Shown here: piece by piece, positions 8,119-14,995 of the stretch
Numbering within the stretch: position 1 is the first letter of the stretch
How the letters are laid out: every line of letters begins with the position of its first letter
Source: CAG-698 sp045577945
GTDB taxonomy: Bacteria > Bacillota_I > Bacilli_A > ML615J-28 > CAG-698
DNA: 64,000 nt
Direction: 5' to 3'
Assembly (NCBI GenBank): GCA_045577945.1
Contig: JAZNJG010000142.1
Location: forward strand, 22,969-86,968
The notes under the pieces: model-generated
The model's database searches: none
The model's input: the letters and a program-made list of their open reading frames with translations, nothing else
Told to the model about the DNA's origin: nothing
Program-made: the position numbers and the translations under genes

Positions 8119-8739
8119 ATGATTTACGATCCTTTTTTTAAGAGAGTTAGAGAGATTGCTTCAAGAGCCAATATTAAAGCTTTTCAACAAGGCTCAATTA
8201 ATTGGTATCGTAAAAAAGTGGGTGAACTAACAAATAAACCATCTGCTCCGGAAATTATAAGAACAAATAGAACTAAAACTATAATCTATCCTGGAAACAT
8301 GTATATGTTTGTTTATGATGCTAAATGGAAAGATCATCCTGAAATTTTACCTTATTGGGATCAATTTCCTTTAACTATATGTATTAAAAAGTTAAAAGAT
8401 GGCTGGCTTGGGTTAAATTTACATTACCTATCTCCTAAACAAAGAGGTCAATTTCTTGGAGCATTATATGATTTAAGAAGTAATAGTAGATTAGATGAAC
8501 AAACAAAATTAAGAATTACATATAATTTATTAAAAAACGCAGCAGAATATAAATTATTTAAGCCGTGTATAAAAAGATATCTATATAATCACGTCAAAAC
8601 AAATTATGCAAGAATCCAATCACAAGATTGGCTAACTGCTGTATTTTTACCAACACAAAGATTTATTGGAGCTTCTAATACTAAAGTGTGGTCCGATTCA
8701 TCTTTAATCGCATCAGGTCAGAAAATTAAGAGAAAATAA
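8119..8739 (+). CDS. Conserved T4-like virion-associated protein
   Basis: 206 residues. The motif order YPGNMYMFVYDAKW, PYWDQFPLTI, DGWLGLNLHYL, FKPCIKRYLYNHV, and WLTAVFLPTQRFIGAS is typical of a conserved family found next to structural genes in T4-like marine and other large myoviruses. Its exact virion role is not known to me. It is transcribed from the late motif and ends two bases before the tail tube gene, which supports a structural or assembly job. Confidence 0.65.
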   Translation: MIYDPFFKRVREIASRANIKAFQQGSINWYRKKVGELTNKPSAPEIIRTNRTKTIIYPGNMYMFVYDAKWKDHPEILPYWDQFPLTICIKKLKDGWLGLNLHYLSPKQRGQFLGALYDLRSNSRLDEQTKLRITYNLLKNAAEYKLFKPCIKRYLYNHVKTNYARIQSQDWLTAVFLPTQRFIGASNTKVWSDSSLIASGQKIKRK

Positions 8740-8741
8740 AA

Positions 8742-9275
8742 ATGAATATTTCAGATATAGTTAAACAAGTTATCAAACGTGGTATATCAAAACTCAATAG
8801 ATTTCAATTAGAGATAGTTGAGCCACCTAAATTATCAAAAAATGATAAATTTACTGAATATGGTGTAAGTAATTTTATCAATGAATTAAATTTTCAATGC
8901 GAATCCGTTAGTATACCAGGTATTAATATCGAGACAAATGAGAATATGTTTATTACACCTGTACGTAAAACAAATAGTGAAATTAAAGTAACTATACGTG
9001 TTGGTAAGGATATGAAAGAAAAGAAATTTTTTGATGCGTGGTGTAATAATATAATTGATGAAGAAACATACATTGTTCAATATCTTGATAATATTAAAAC
9101 TACAATTAATATATATAAGATGAATGATGACTTGAGTAAAAAATTATATGGTATACAATTAATTGATGCTTACCCAAAGACAGTTGGGGAAATTACTTTA
9201 AGTCAAAATAGTAATGAATATATGATTATAGATGTTAGCTTTGTATGTAGAAAGCAAAAATATATAAAATTATAG
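8742..9275 (+). CDS. 19: Tail tube protein (T4 gp19-like)
   Basis: 177 residues (T4 gp19 has 163). It shows the gp19/gp54 pattern: NFQCESVSIPGINIET, then EIKVTIRVGKDMKEKKFFDAWCNNI, and the C-terminal YGIQLIDAYPKTVGEITLS with the final beta strand MIIDVSFVCRKQKY. The subunit stacks as hexameric rings to form the inner tube of the contractile tail. The similar but longer tube initiator gp54 is the main alternative. Confidence 0.78.
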   Translation: MNISDIVKQVIKRGISKLNRFQLEIVEPPKLSKNDKFTEYGVSNFINELNFQCESVSIPGINIETNENMFITPVRKTNSEIKVTIRVGKDMKEKKFFDAWCNNIIDEETYIVQYLDNIKTTINIYKMNDDLSKKLYGIQLIDAYPKTVGEITLSQNSNEYMIIDVSFVCRKQKYIKL

Positions 9276-9293
9276 ATAATTTACATTGAAATT

Positions 9294-9333
9294 ATAAATC
9301 TCCTTATTTAATATTATGAATAAGGAGATTTAT
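9294..9333 (+). promoter_or_regulatory. Hairpin that sequesters the next ribosome site
   Basis: ATAAATCTCCTTATT pairs perfectly with AATAAGGAGATTTAT (15 bp, 10-base loop). The AAGGAG ribosome site of the gene at 9336 is inside the right arm, two bases before the start codon. In upstream transcripts it would block translation; it also resembles a terminator but lacks a clear T run. Confidence 0.65.
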
Positions 9334-9335
9334 TT

Positions 9336-9809
9336 ATGAAAAAAATGATAATTTTATTATTTCTATCTCTTATATTTTCAAACAACTTATATGCGTTATC
9401 TAAAGTTGATGGTAAAAATATTATCTTATTAACAGCAGCTGAGAGAAAATTATATGATGATAAAATGACAGTCAATTATGAGGATATCACATTAGAGAGA
9501 GCTAGAAATTTTTGTAAAAATATAGGGCAAGTTTTAACTACATATGAATTTGAAGAAGTATCTTGCGATTACGTACACCCAACACACGCGACATCTAATT
9601 GCTCGAAAAGATTAATAAATTCAGTTATTCCATTTAATGGAGGATTTAGAACTGCGTCTCCAAGTGAATTAGAAACTCACTATCACAGGGGCGGTGCAAC
9701 AGTTGCTGTATTAACATTAGGTTTAGTTCCTATTATCATTCCATATAAAACAAGAATAGTAACTGAGATAAATTGTAGTGAAGGAAAACAAACATACAAG
9801 GTAGAATAG
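9336..9809 (+). CDS. Exported protein with signal peptide
   Basis: 157 residues. The first 20 (MKKMIILLFLSLIFSNNLYA) form a classical Sec signal peptide ending in an AxA-like site. The mature part has several cysteines (FCKN, SCDY, NCSK, INCSEG) that may form disulfides. A short hydrophobic stretch (TVAVLTLGLVPIIIPY) lies near the end. A periplasmic or envelope role is inferred, for example superinfection exclusion or lysis; no family recognised. Confidence 0.6.
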   Translation: MKKMIILLFLSLIFSNNLYALSKVDGKNIILLTAAERKLYDDKMTVNYEDITLERARNFCKNIGQVLTTYEFEEVSCDYVHPTHATSNCSKRLINSVIPFNGGFRTASPSELETHYHRGGATVAVLTLGLVPIIIPYKTRIVTEINCSEGKQTYKVE

Positions 9810-9820
9810 TATAATTGAAT

Positions 9821-9890
9821 TTGCTTAGGAGAATATTATATGAAAATAAGAAACGGTTGGGTAGGAAATTCAAGCAGTAGTTCATTTATT
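9821..9890 (+). repeat. 70-bp direct repeat, copy 2
   Basis: Second copy of the repeat at 741-810, again ending inside the SSSSSFI codons of a downstream gene. Confidence 0.85.
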
Positions 9891-10292
9891 TTAGTTGGTG
9901 AATATCCACAAGAACTTGTCAATCAAAAAGGTAGTCGTTGGTTATATAAATTAGAAGGTGAACAAAGAGAACGTGCACTTCGATTTGCAAAAGATGAAAT
10001 TGAGAATGGTGATGAATACAGATGGTTTGATAACAATGACGAAAGAAAAGAATTATTAGATAGTAACAAAGATGTATACTTAACTTCATTTTTATCTGAT
10101 AGTGGTGATTTATTTGATATAGTGTGTAATTTGCCAAACTCATTCCATCTTGAAGAAGGTGGGCACGGCTATCCTTATGATGAAGAATGTTTTGATGAAT
10201 TGGTTGAAGATGAGATTTGGTTAAGAAACGAAGAAAAAACTAAAACTTATTGGGAAGAAATCGATAGATTTAGTGAAGAAATTGAAATGTGA
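9840..10292 (+). CDS. Hypothetical acidic protein with SSSSSFIL N-terminus
   Basis: 150 residues. Shares MKIRNGWVGNSSSSSFIL with the protein at 760 and then diverges into a strongly acidic, W- and E-rich sequence. The leader and ribosome site are also duplicated at DNA level. Function unknown; the common start suggests a shared targeting or processing signal. Confidence 0.7.
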   Translation: MKIRNGWVGNSSSSSFILVGEYPQELVNQKGSRWLYKLEGEQRERALRFAKDEIENGDEYRWFDNNDERKELLDSNKDVYLTSFLSDSGDLFDIVCNLPNSFHLEEGGHGYPYDEECFDELVEDEIWLRNEEKTKTYWEEIDRFSEEIEM

Positions 10293-10320
10293 ATATAATT
10301 TTTAATTGAAAGGTAATAAC

Positions 10321-10554
10321 ATGTATATTAAATATGTATTTGGTATCTTAATTATTATATTATTAATTTTTATGTTAATTAGATTTTGGGTTAATATATT
10401 TAATTCTGAAAAGAAAACTCATATTAGCGATAGAATTAATCATATAGATAAGATTAATAAATTAGCTAAGAAAGTTAGAGCTAGTAAGAAAAAATATAAA
10501 AACTATAAGTCAAGTAAAGATGTAATTGATGAATTTATGAAAGGTGAAAAATAA
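10321..10554 (+). CDS. Small membrane-anchored basic protein
   Basis: 77 residues from the ATG at 10321, chosen because GAAAGG precedes it; an upstream TTG in frame (10306) would place the ribosome site inside the gene. One membrane segment (about 4-25) is followed by a lysine-rich cytoplasmic tail (KKVRASKKKYKNYKSSK). Its stop overlaps the start of the band-7 gene, so both are probably made together. Confidence 0.55.
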   Translation: MYIKYVFGILIIILLIFMLIRFWVNIFNSEKKTHISDRINHIDKINKLAKKVRASKKKYKNYKSSKDVIDEFMKGEK

Positions 10555-11729
10555 TGTTTGAAGATTTTTTTTATGACGAAGATGGTAATATTCGTATGAA
10601 ACGTGTTATCGGTGTAATAGTAACATTAGCATTTATTATTGCCTCGTTCCTATTATTTGATGGGGTTTGGGAGAATAATAAGGCATCAAACTATCAAATT
10701 AAACAGGCTGCAGTTTCTGGTAATTTAAGTGTTAAAAATGATGCTGGTGTATATGTTAAGTGGTTTGGTGATATTACTACATATCGAAAAGTATCTAGTT
10801 TAGATTTTGAAGAAGAAAATATTAAAGTTAGATTTAATGATGGTTCTGAAGCAGGTATCAAAGGTAAAGTAACATTTAGATTACCTACAAATCCTGATTT
10901 ACAGAAAAAACTACATATTGAATATCATGATTTTGATAACGTTGTTAAAAATTTAATTAAACCTAATGTAGAAGAATCATTAAAACAAGCAGCAACATTA
11001 ATGACAGCTGAAGAATCCTATTCTTCTGGAAGAACCAATTTTATTAGTGCTGCCGAACAACAAGCTAAATTAGGTATTTTTAAAACAATTTCTAAAGAAT
11101 CAGATTCTGAAGATGGAACAGTAAAGAGAACAATTCGTGTAGCTTTTGATAGTAACGGAAATCCAATTATTCAAAAACCTACAATGTTAAAAGAATATGG
11201 TATTGAAATCACACAATTTACAGTGTCTGATTTTGAATTTGATGATGTCGTTAAAAATTTAATTGCTGAAAAGAAGAAGAAAGAACAAGAACAAGTAGTA
11301 TCACGTTCTGAAGCTGAAAAAGCAAAACAAGAAGCAATTACAGAGAAAGAAAGAGGTGAAGCTCGTATTGCTAAACAAAGAGCAGATTCTGAAGTAATTA
11401 AAACAGCTGCTGTTATTGAAGCTCAAAAGAAAGCAGAGGTTGCGAAGCTTGAAGCTGAGCAAGCAAAATATGAAGCACAAAAAATTAGAGAACAAGGTGC
11501 TGCAGAAGCGTATGCTAATGAATTAAAAGTAAAAGCTGGTTTAACACCATTAGAAAAAGCTCAAATTGAAAAAGAAACAAAAATCGGTATTGCACAAGCA
11601 CTATCCAAAGTACAATTCCCATCAAGTATGGTTATTTCAGGTGGATCTAATAGCGGTACAAATCCATTTGATGCTGTTGGATTACAATCATTATATGAAT
11701 TATCTGAAAAAATGTCTATAAAGAAATAG
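10554..11729 (+). CDS. SPFH/band-7 membrane protein
   Basis: 391 residues. A membrane anchor lies at about 18-40. An SPFH/prohibitin-like domain follows (KWFGDITTYRKVSSLDF to about 230). A long alanine- and glutamate-rich coiled coil (about 240-330; AEKAKQEAITEKERGEARIAKQ) comes next, then a glycine/serine-rich end. SPFH proteins assemble into large membrane cages or microdomains. Phage versions are known but poorly understood; membrane protection or superinfection control is inferred. Start codon overlaps the preceding gene (ATAATG). Confidence 0.85.
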   Translation: MFEDFFYDEDGNIRMKRVIGVIVTLAFIIASFLLFDGVWENNKASNYQIKQAAVSGNLSVKNDAGVYVKWFGDITTYRKVSSLDFEEENIKVRFNDGSEAGIKGKVTFRLPTNPDLQKKLHIEYHDFDNVVKNLIKPNVEESLKQAATLMTAEESYSSGRTNFISAAEQQAKLGIFKTISKESDSEDGTVKRTIRVAFDSNGNPIIQKPTMLKEYGIEITQFTVSDFEFDDVVKNLIAEKKKKEQEQVVSRSEAEKAKQEAITEKERGEARIAKQRADSEVIKTAAVIEAQKKAEVAKLEAEQAKYEAQKIREQGAAEAYANELKVKAGLTPLEKAQIEKETKIGIAQALSKVQFPSSMVISGGSNSGTNPFDAVGLQSLYELSEKMSIKK

Positions 11730-11745
11730 ATTATAGAGGTATATA

Positions 11746-12333
11746 ATGAGCAAATATATTATATATAGTTTTTATTGTATGGCATTAGTGATTGCAAATG
11801 TAATTGCAAATAGAATTGGACAAATAGGTTGGTTTTCTGTTGCAGGTAACCCACTAGCATACGTAACCTGTTTTTTATTCTGTGATATTATGAATGAAAA
11901 ATATGGTGAAGTAGAAGCCAGAAAATTAGTTAATACAGGGTTTTTAGTTTCGATTGGGTATATGGTTTTATTATACTCAACATATCTAATTCCAGCAGGT
12001 GATTTACAGTACGATGAATCATTTAAGTTAGTTTTTAATAATAGCTATAGAGCGGTTTTAGCGTCACTATGTGCATATCTAATTTCTAATCATATTGATG
12101 TTAAAATATTTAGTTATCTCAGACGAAAGAAGAAAGGTAAAGTAACTAGAAAAGTTATATCAACAATTATAAGTCAATTTATTGATAGCTCAATATTTGC
12201 GTTAGTTGCTTTTTTAGGTGTATTTGATCTAACATCTTTAGTATCAATTATTATAAGCGAGTATTTAATTAAAACAATTATTAACTTATCTGAAACTCCA
12301 ATTTATTGTCTATTAACAAGAAAGGGAAAATAA
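11746..12333 (+). CDS. YhhQ-type queuosine precursor transporter
   Basis: 195 residues with about six hydrophobic helices. It matches the YhhQ/DUF165 pattern: N-terminal VIANVIANRIGQIG, then AGNPLAYVTCFLFCDIMNEKYGEVEARKLV (D and E in the first cytoplasmic turn), and a C-terminal LIKTIINLSETPIYCLL. Family members import 7-cyano- or 7-aminomethyl-7-deazaguanine for tRNA queuosine. Phages use the same compounds for queuosine or for deazaguanine DNA bases. No queuosine biosynthesis or DpdA-like gene is seen in this window. Confidence 0.8.
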   Translation: MSKYIIYSFYCMALVIANVIANRIGQIGWFSVAGNPLAYVTCFLFCDIMNEKYGEVEARKLVNTGFLVSIGYMVLLYSTYLIPAGDLQYDESFKLVFNNSYRAVLASLCAYLISNHIDVKIFSYLRRKKKGKVTRKVISTIISQFIDSSIFALVAFLGVFDLTSLVSIIISEYLIKTIINLSETPIYCLLTRKGK

Positions 12334-12621
12334 ATGAAAAAAATATTATATACAGTTTGTATTTTAACATTATTATCTGGTTGTGCTTCTAATAGCATAT
12401 TAAATCAAGAAGGTAGTAATTATGTAAGAACTGGTGTTTTTAAAGATAGTTTTGATCATCAACAGTATAACTATATAGAAACAGGAAAAACTATATCATT
12501 TGATAAACATAACTCTATTAATGCTTTTGGTGGTGTTCAAAGTTCAGCATCTGAAAAAGTGTTTGATTTTGAAGATAGGTATGAAGATTACTGGGAAGTT
12601 AATTACGAATTTCGCTGGTAA
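12334..12621 (+). CDS. Small outer-membrane-type lipoprotein
   Basis: 95 residues with a lipoprotein signal peptide: MKKILYTVCILTLLSGCAS, lipobox LSGC with Cys17. The short mature part is D-, Y- and S-rich. It starts directly after the transporter stop (TAAATG). Such phage lipoproteins often block receptors or act as outer spanins; nothing decides between these. Confidence 0.7.
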   Translation: MKKILYTVCILTLLSGCASNSILNQEGSNYVRTGVFKDSFDHQQYNYIETGKTISFDKHNSINAFGGVQSSASEKVFDFEDRYEDYWEVNYEFRW

Positions 12622-12627
12622 TTAAGG

Positions 12628-12652
12628 GGAGGAAATAATTTCCTCCTTTTTT
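12628..12652 (+). terminator. GGAGGAAA/TTTCCTCC terminator
   Basis: Eight-bp stem, loop TAA, then a T run. The same stem occurs at 22603 and 56308. Confidence 0.85.
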
Positions 12653-12673
12653 ATTTTTTTATTGATTTTTTAG

Positions 12674-12701
12674 TTGATTTATTAAATTTTTTATATATAA
12701 T
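12674..12701 (+). promoter_or_regulatory. Early-type promoter
   Basis: TTGATT at 12674 and TATAAT at 12696, 16 bases apart, 31 bases before the small membrane gene at 12733. Confidence 0.65.
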
Positions 12702-12732
12702 AAATTTATAATATTTAATAAAGGAGATTAAA

Positions 12733-12888
12733 ATGAAAGATATATTAAAAGGTATTGTATATGGATTTTGTGGTAGTGTTGCTGCTTACTTTGTATTCAT
12801 GTTTTTTATCAACACTTTATTATGGTGGTGTACAGATGAATCAGAAATGTTTTATCAACCTGTTTGGAATATAACAAAATTAATGTAG
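12733..12888 (+). CDS. 51-residue membrane protein
   Basis: ATG with an AAGGAG site and its own early promoter. One hydrophobic helix (about 10-33: FCGSVAAYFVFMFFINTLLWW) and a short polar tail. It overlaps, on the other strand, the orphan DGR remnant. Function unknown. Confidence 0.55.
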   Translation: MKDILKGIVYGFCGSVAAYFVFMFFINTLLWWCTDESEMFYQPVWNITKLM

Positions 12889-13016
12889 ATAAAACTATAA
12901 TATTCACGGCACCCAAGGCCCGCAGTCACACTCGAACGACCATCATGACCAGAACGAGCCCGCGAACCACAATGAGAACTATCGTTCCAACCACCACCAG
13001 AAAGCAAAACACCCAT
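12855..13016 (-). pseudogene. Truncated fibre C-terminus carrying an orphan DGR variable repeat
   Basis: The - strand encodes a 53-residue remnant beginning MGVLLSGGGWNDSSHCGSRA, which corresponds to the last part of the DGR target at 13138. The body of a fibre gene is missing upstream; the terminator at 13044 lies there instead. The 3' repeat end is damaged. It is therefore a decayed second target, or a leftover of a duplication. Confidence 0.7.
12907..13011 (-). repeat. DGR1 orphan variable repeat
   Basis: 105 bases align without gaps to template positions 14738-14842. All mismatches but one fall on template adenines (for example AAT to TCT, CAT, ACT or CTT, and AAC to GGC). The single exception is G to T near the start. 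The GC-rich 3' end (CGCGGGCGT) needed for target recognition in known DGRs is lost after GGGTGCCG. Past mutagenesis is clear; present activity is unlikely. Confidence 0.85.
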
Positions 13017-13043
13017 ATAATTTTAAAAACTTTTATAAAAAAG

Positions 13044-13069
13044 AAACAGCTCGTATCAACGAGCTGTTT
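13044..13069 (-). terminator. Terminator of the DGR1 target fibre gene
   Basis: AAACAGCTCG pairs with CGAGCTGTTT over a 6-base loop; on the - strand a C and six T follow. It ends transcription of the fibre gene at 13138. Confidence 0.85.
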
Positions 13070-13095
13070 AGGTTTATTTGAGACTGAGAGCTTTT

Positions 13096-13131
13096 AACTA
13101 CTACGTAGTTGGGTCCCTGGACCTGAGGTCC
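13096..13131 (-). other. Two small inverted repeats just 3' of the DGR1 variable repeat
   Basis: AACTAC-TAC-GTAGTT (13096-13110) and GGACC-TGA-GGTCC (13119-13131) lie 31-66 bases downstream of the variable repeat in the sense of the target gene. Known DGRs need a hairpin or cruciform downstream of the variable repeat for efficient retrohoming. Assignment of that role here is inference. Confidence 0.5.
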
Positions 13132-13137
13132 CTCTCG

Positions 13138-14220
13138 CTACGCTTGGTTTATATTTGGACTACGCCCGCGGCACCCATCGCCCGCATTCACATGCGAACG
13201 ACCAACAGCACCAGTACGAGCCCGCGAACCACAATCAGAACCATTGTCCCAATCACCACCAGCACGCAAAACATAACAAGCTCCGTAATATGCACCTTTT
13301 GATGTATCTTGTAATTGAGTCCATCCTGAGCCACCAGAAGCTGAAGGAGATTCTAGCCATTGCCAGAGATAGCCACACATTTCTTCACACCCGTAATTAG
13401 AAATCATTCTTCTACTCGCTGTATCTACGTGGCCACCAGAAGTTTTTGGATTTGGAGCAGCAGCACCATAAATTGAAGTTTTTTGATTAGATCCTTCAGC
13501 AGCGCATTGAAATTCTGTATCTCCTAGAGGTTGTTTCTTGACATACATTAAATCTTCATAATGAAGAGGTGGGTTTCTTGAATCAGTTACTGTACCACCA
13601 TAAACAGACATTGTATTGGTTCCAGTTCCAGATTGTAAATATATATCACACCAGAAATTTAAGGGCTCAATATAAACCATACCTTCAGGCGAGCAGTGAG
13701 GGCGTCTATTCAAACACCAAACTGAAGCCGGTAAAATTTCTCCTGCAATATAACCTGATAATGGGTGATCTGTAATTGTACCTACATTTACACATAATGT
13801 GTGAAATCCACCAATTTTTCTAGTATTATTAGCTGTGAATCCTGTCGGGTATGTTGAGTTTTTAGAACACTTAAATCCTATTTGACCATTATTATTATAT
13901 ATGTAAATATAATAATTTGCACCTGCATCTAATGTAGTCCCATTATCTAGTATATCTAATACATTTAATGTAGTATCTTCGGGTATTGAATAGAACATAT
14001 CATTACCATCAACATTTAATCTAATAAATGTCCCAGCAGCTATTGTTAAAGTTTGTCTATCACTAGCTGACATAAAAGGTGTTGAGTATGCAGAAAAATC
14101 GACTTTAAAGTCTGCACTCGCTTTATTTTTAAGTGCATCAATGTCAGTATTCATTGTTGAGAGGGTATCTTTAAGAGTATCAACACGTTCAACAGGTATT
14201 TTACTTGTATTAACAACCAT
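13138..14220 (-). CDS. DGR1 target: tail fibre/adhesin with C-type-lectin-like C-terminus
   Basis: 360 residues. The N-terminus (about 1-40) has a coiled-coil-like stretch (VERVDTLKDTLSTMNTDIDALKN) likely to attach and trimerise. The C-terminal domain (about 230-360) has the C-type-lectin/formylglycine-enzyme-like pattern of DGR targets: SNYGCEEMCGYLWQWLES, then YYGACYVLRAGGDWDNGSD and CGSRAR. The last residues are encoded by the variable repeat, so diversified side chains face the ligand site. Co-transcribed after the accessory gene at 14231. It probably sets receptor specificity. Confidence 0.88.
   Translation of the reverse strand: MVVNTSKIPVERVDTLKDTLSTMNTDIDALKNKASADFKVDFSAYSTPFMSASDRQTLTIAAGTFIRLNVDGNDMFYSIPEDTTLNVLDILDNGTTLDAGANYYIYIYNNNGQIGFKCSKNSTYPTGFTANNTRKIGGFHTLCVNVGTITDHPLSGYIAGEILPASVWCLNRRPHCSPEGMVYIEPLNFWCDIYLQSGTGTNTMSVYGGTVTDSRNPPLHYEDLMYVKKQPLGDTEFQCAAEGSNQKTSIYGAAAPNPKTSGGHVDTASRRMISNYGCEEMCGYLWQWLESPSASGGSGWTQLQDTSKGAYYGACYVLRAGGDWDNGSDCGSRARTGAVGRSHVNAGDGCRGRSPNINQA
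13162..13273 (-). repeat. DGR1 variable repeat (VR)
   Basis: 112 bases, the same length as the template at 14738-14849, aligned without gaps. I count 15 mismatches, all at template adenines. Examples are AAT to GAT, AAC to GAC, AGT to GGT, AAT to GCT, GAT to GTT, AAT to CAT and AAC to GGC. The last 14 bases (GGTGCCGCGGGCGT in gene sense) are identical and GC-rich, as expected for the initiation site of mutagenic homing. Confidence 0.95.
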
Positions 14221-14230
14221 TATTTTTTTC

Positions 14231-14536
14231 CTATTTAATTAAAGTTTCAATTTCTTCTTTAGTAAACCCTATACGAAATATATATGCATTAGAGTCTTCA
14301 ACGAATTCGTATTGATGACGAATAGGGCTTGTTAGTTTATTACCATCTTTATCTTCTTCCTCTATAATAATTTTATGAGTTTCATCTTCAACACCATCAC
14401 CAACTAATTCTGTTTCTTGCCAAATAAAACGATTATCATAAGCTTCTTTTAATTTTTGTTTTCCATACATACCAAATAATTCAATACAGTTTAAGTAATC
14501 TTCTTTGGTATTAAAAAATTTAGGTAAACCTCTCAT
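14231..14536 (-). CDS. Fibre-associated accessory protein
   Basis: 101 residues from the ATG at 14536, which has GAAAGGA at the right distance; an upstream ATG at 14566 lacks this. It precedes the DGR1 fibre gene by 10 bases on the same strand. The middle is very acidic (IIIEEEDKDGNK) and the end reads FRIGFTKEEIETLIK. Position suggests a fibre assembly or capping protein, as for the small genes beside the other fibres. No family recognised. Confidence 0.6.
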   Translation of the reverse strand: MRGLPKFFNTKEDYLNCIELFGMYGKQKLKEAYDNRFIWQETELVGDGVEDETHKIIIEEEDKDGNKLTSPIRHQYEFVEDSNAYIFRIGFTKEEIETLIK

Positions 14537-14577
14537 TAAACATTTCCTTTCTAATATTTTATACATATATTCAATAA

Positions 14578-14585
14578 TATTTATA
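14578..14585 (-). promoter_or_regulatory. Late promoter for DGR1 fibre operon
   Basis: TATAAATA on the - strand, 42 bases before the accessory gene start. Core T4-like late element. Confidence 0.5.
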
Positions 14586-14620
14586 CTAGAATCGGCTATG
14601 AATAATTGTTAAAAAAATAG

Positions 14621-14648
14621 TTGTTTTTTAATTTATTTATGTTATAAT
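14621..14648 (+). promoter_or_regulatory. Promoter for the DGR1 template RNA
   Basis: TTGTTT at 14621 and TATAAT at 14643, 16 bases apart. It lies about 90 bases upstream of the template repeat and would transcribe the template and reverse transcriptase together. Confidence 0.55.
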
Positions 14649-14649
14649 C

Positions 14650-14995
14650 ATAGATGTGATTATAAAAATCACAGGTTATAGGTTTACAATACACTGTAAG
14701 TTTTGCATAACGACGCATTACATACAAAGCAAAACCTTGTTTTGCATGCTGGTGGTAATTGGAACAATAGTTCTAATTGTGGTTCACGAGCTCGTAATGG
14801 TAATGATGGTCGTTCGAATGTGAATGCGAACAATGGGTGCCGCGGGCGTGATATATTAACACCAATTTAGTTAATAGCCGAATCTATATTCCTTGGTATT
14901 AATTTACCAAAATAACACTAAGAAAGACTATCGAAGCTAGTAATAATATATGAACGTTTTGATAGTCTTAACCTTTATATAAAGAGAAGCATACT
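14650..14995 (+). ncRNA. DGR1 template RNA region
   Basis: Gene-free stretch between the promoter at 14621 and the reverse transcriptase. It contains the template repeat and about 145 bases of 3' flank, as in DGRs where flanking RNA primes and positions the reverse transcriptase. The 5' flank contains an AATACACTGT element that also occurs near 16732 and 17352. No Avd-type frame is present here. Confidence 0.6.
14738..14849 (+). repeat. DGR1 template repeat (TR)
   Basis: 112 bases, noncoding, with many AAT and AAC triplets in the frame of the target (for example GGT AAT TGG AAC AAT AGT). Adenine at the first two positions of Asn codons gives wide amino-acid choice after A-mutagenesis without stop codons. 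Partner of the repeats at 13162 and 12907. Confidence 0.95.

Noticed and set aside
12864..13400. Several overlapping + strand frames of 70-80 codons across the DGR1 variable repeats
   Set aside because: They are shadows of the VR and of the fibre gene on the other strand, with H/T/R-rich nonsense sequence and no ribosome sites.
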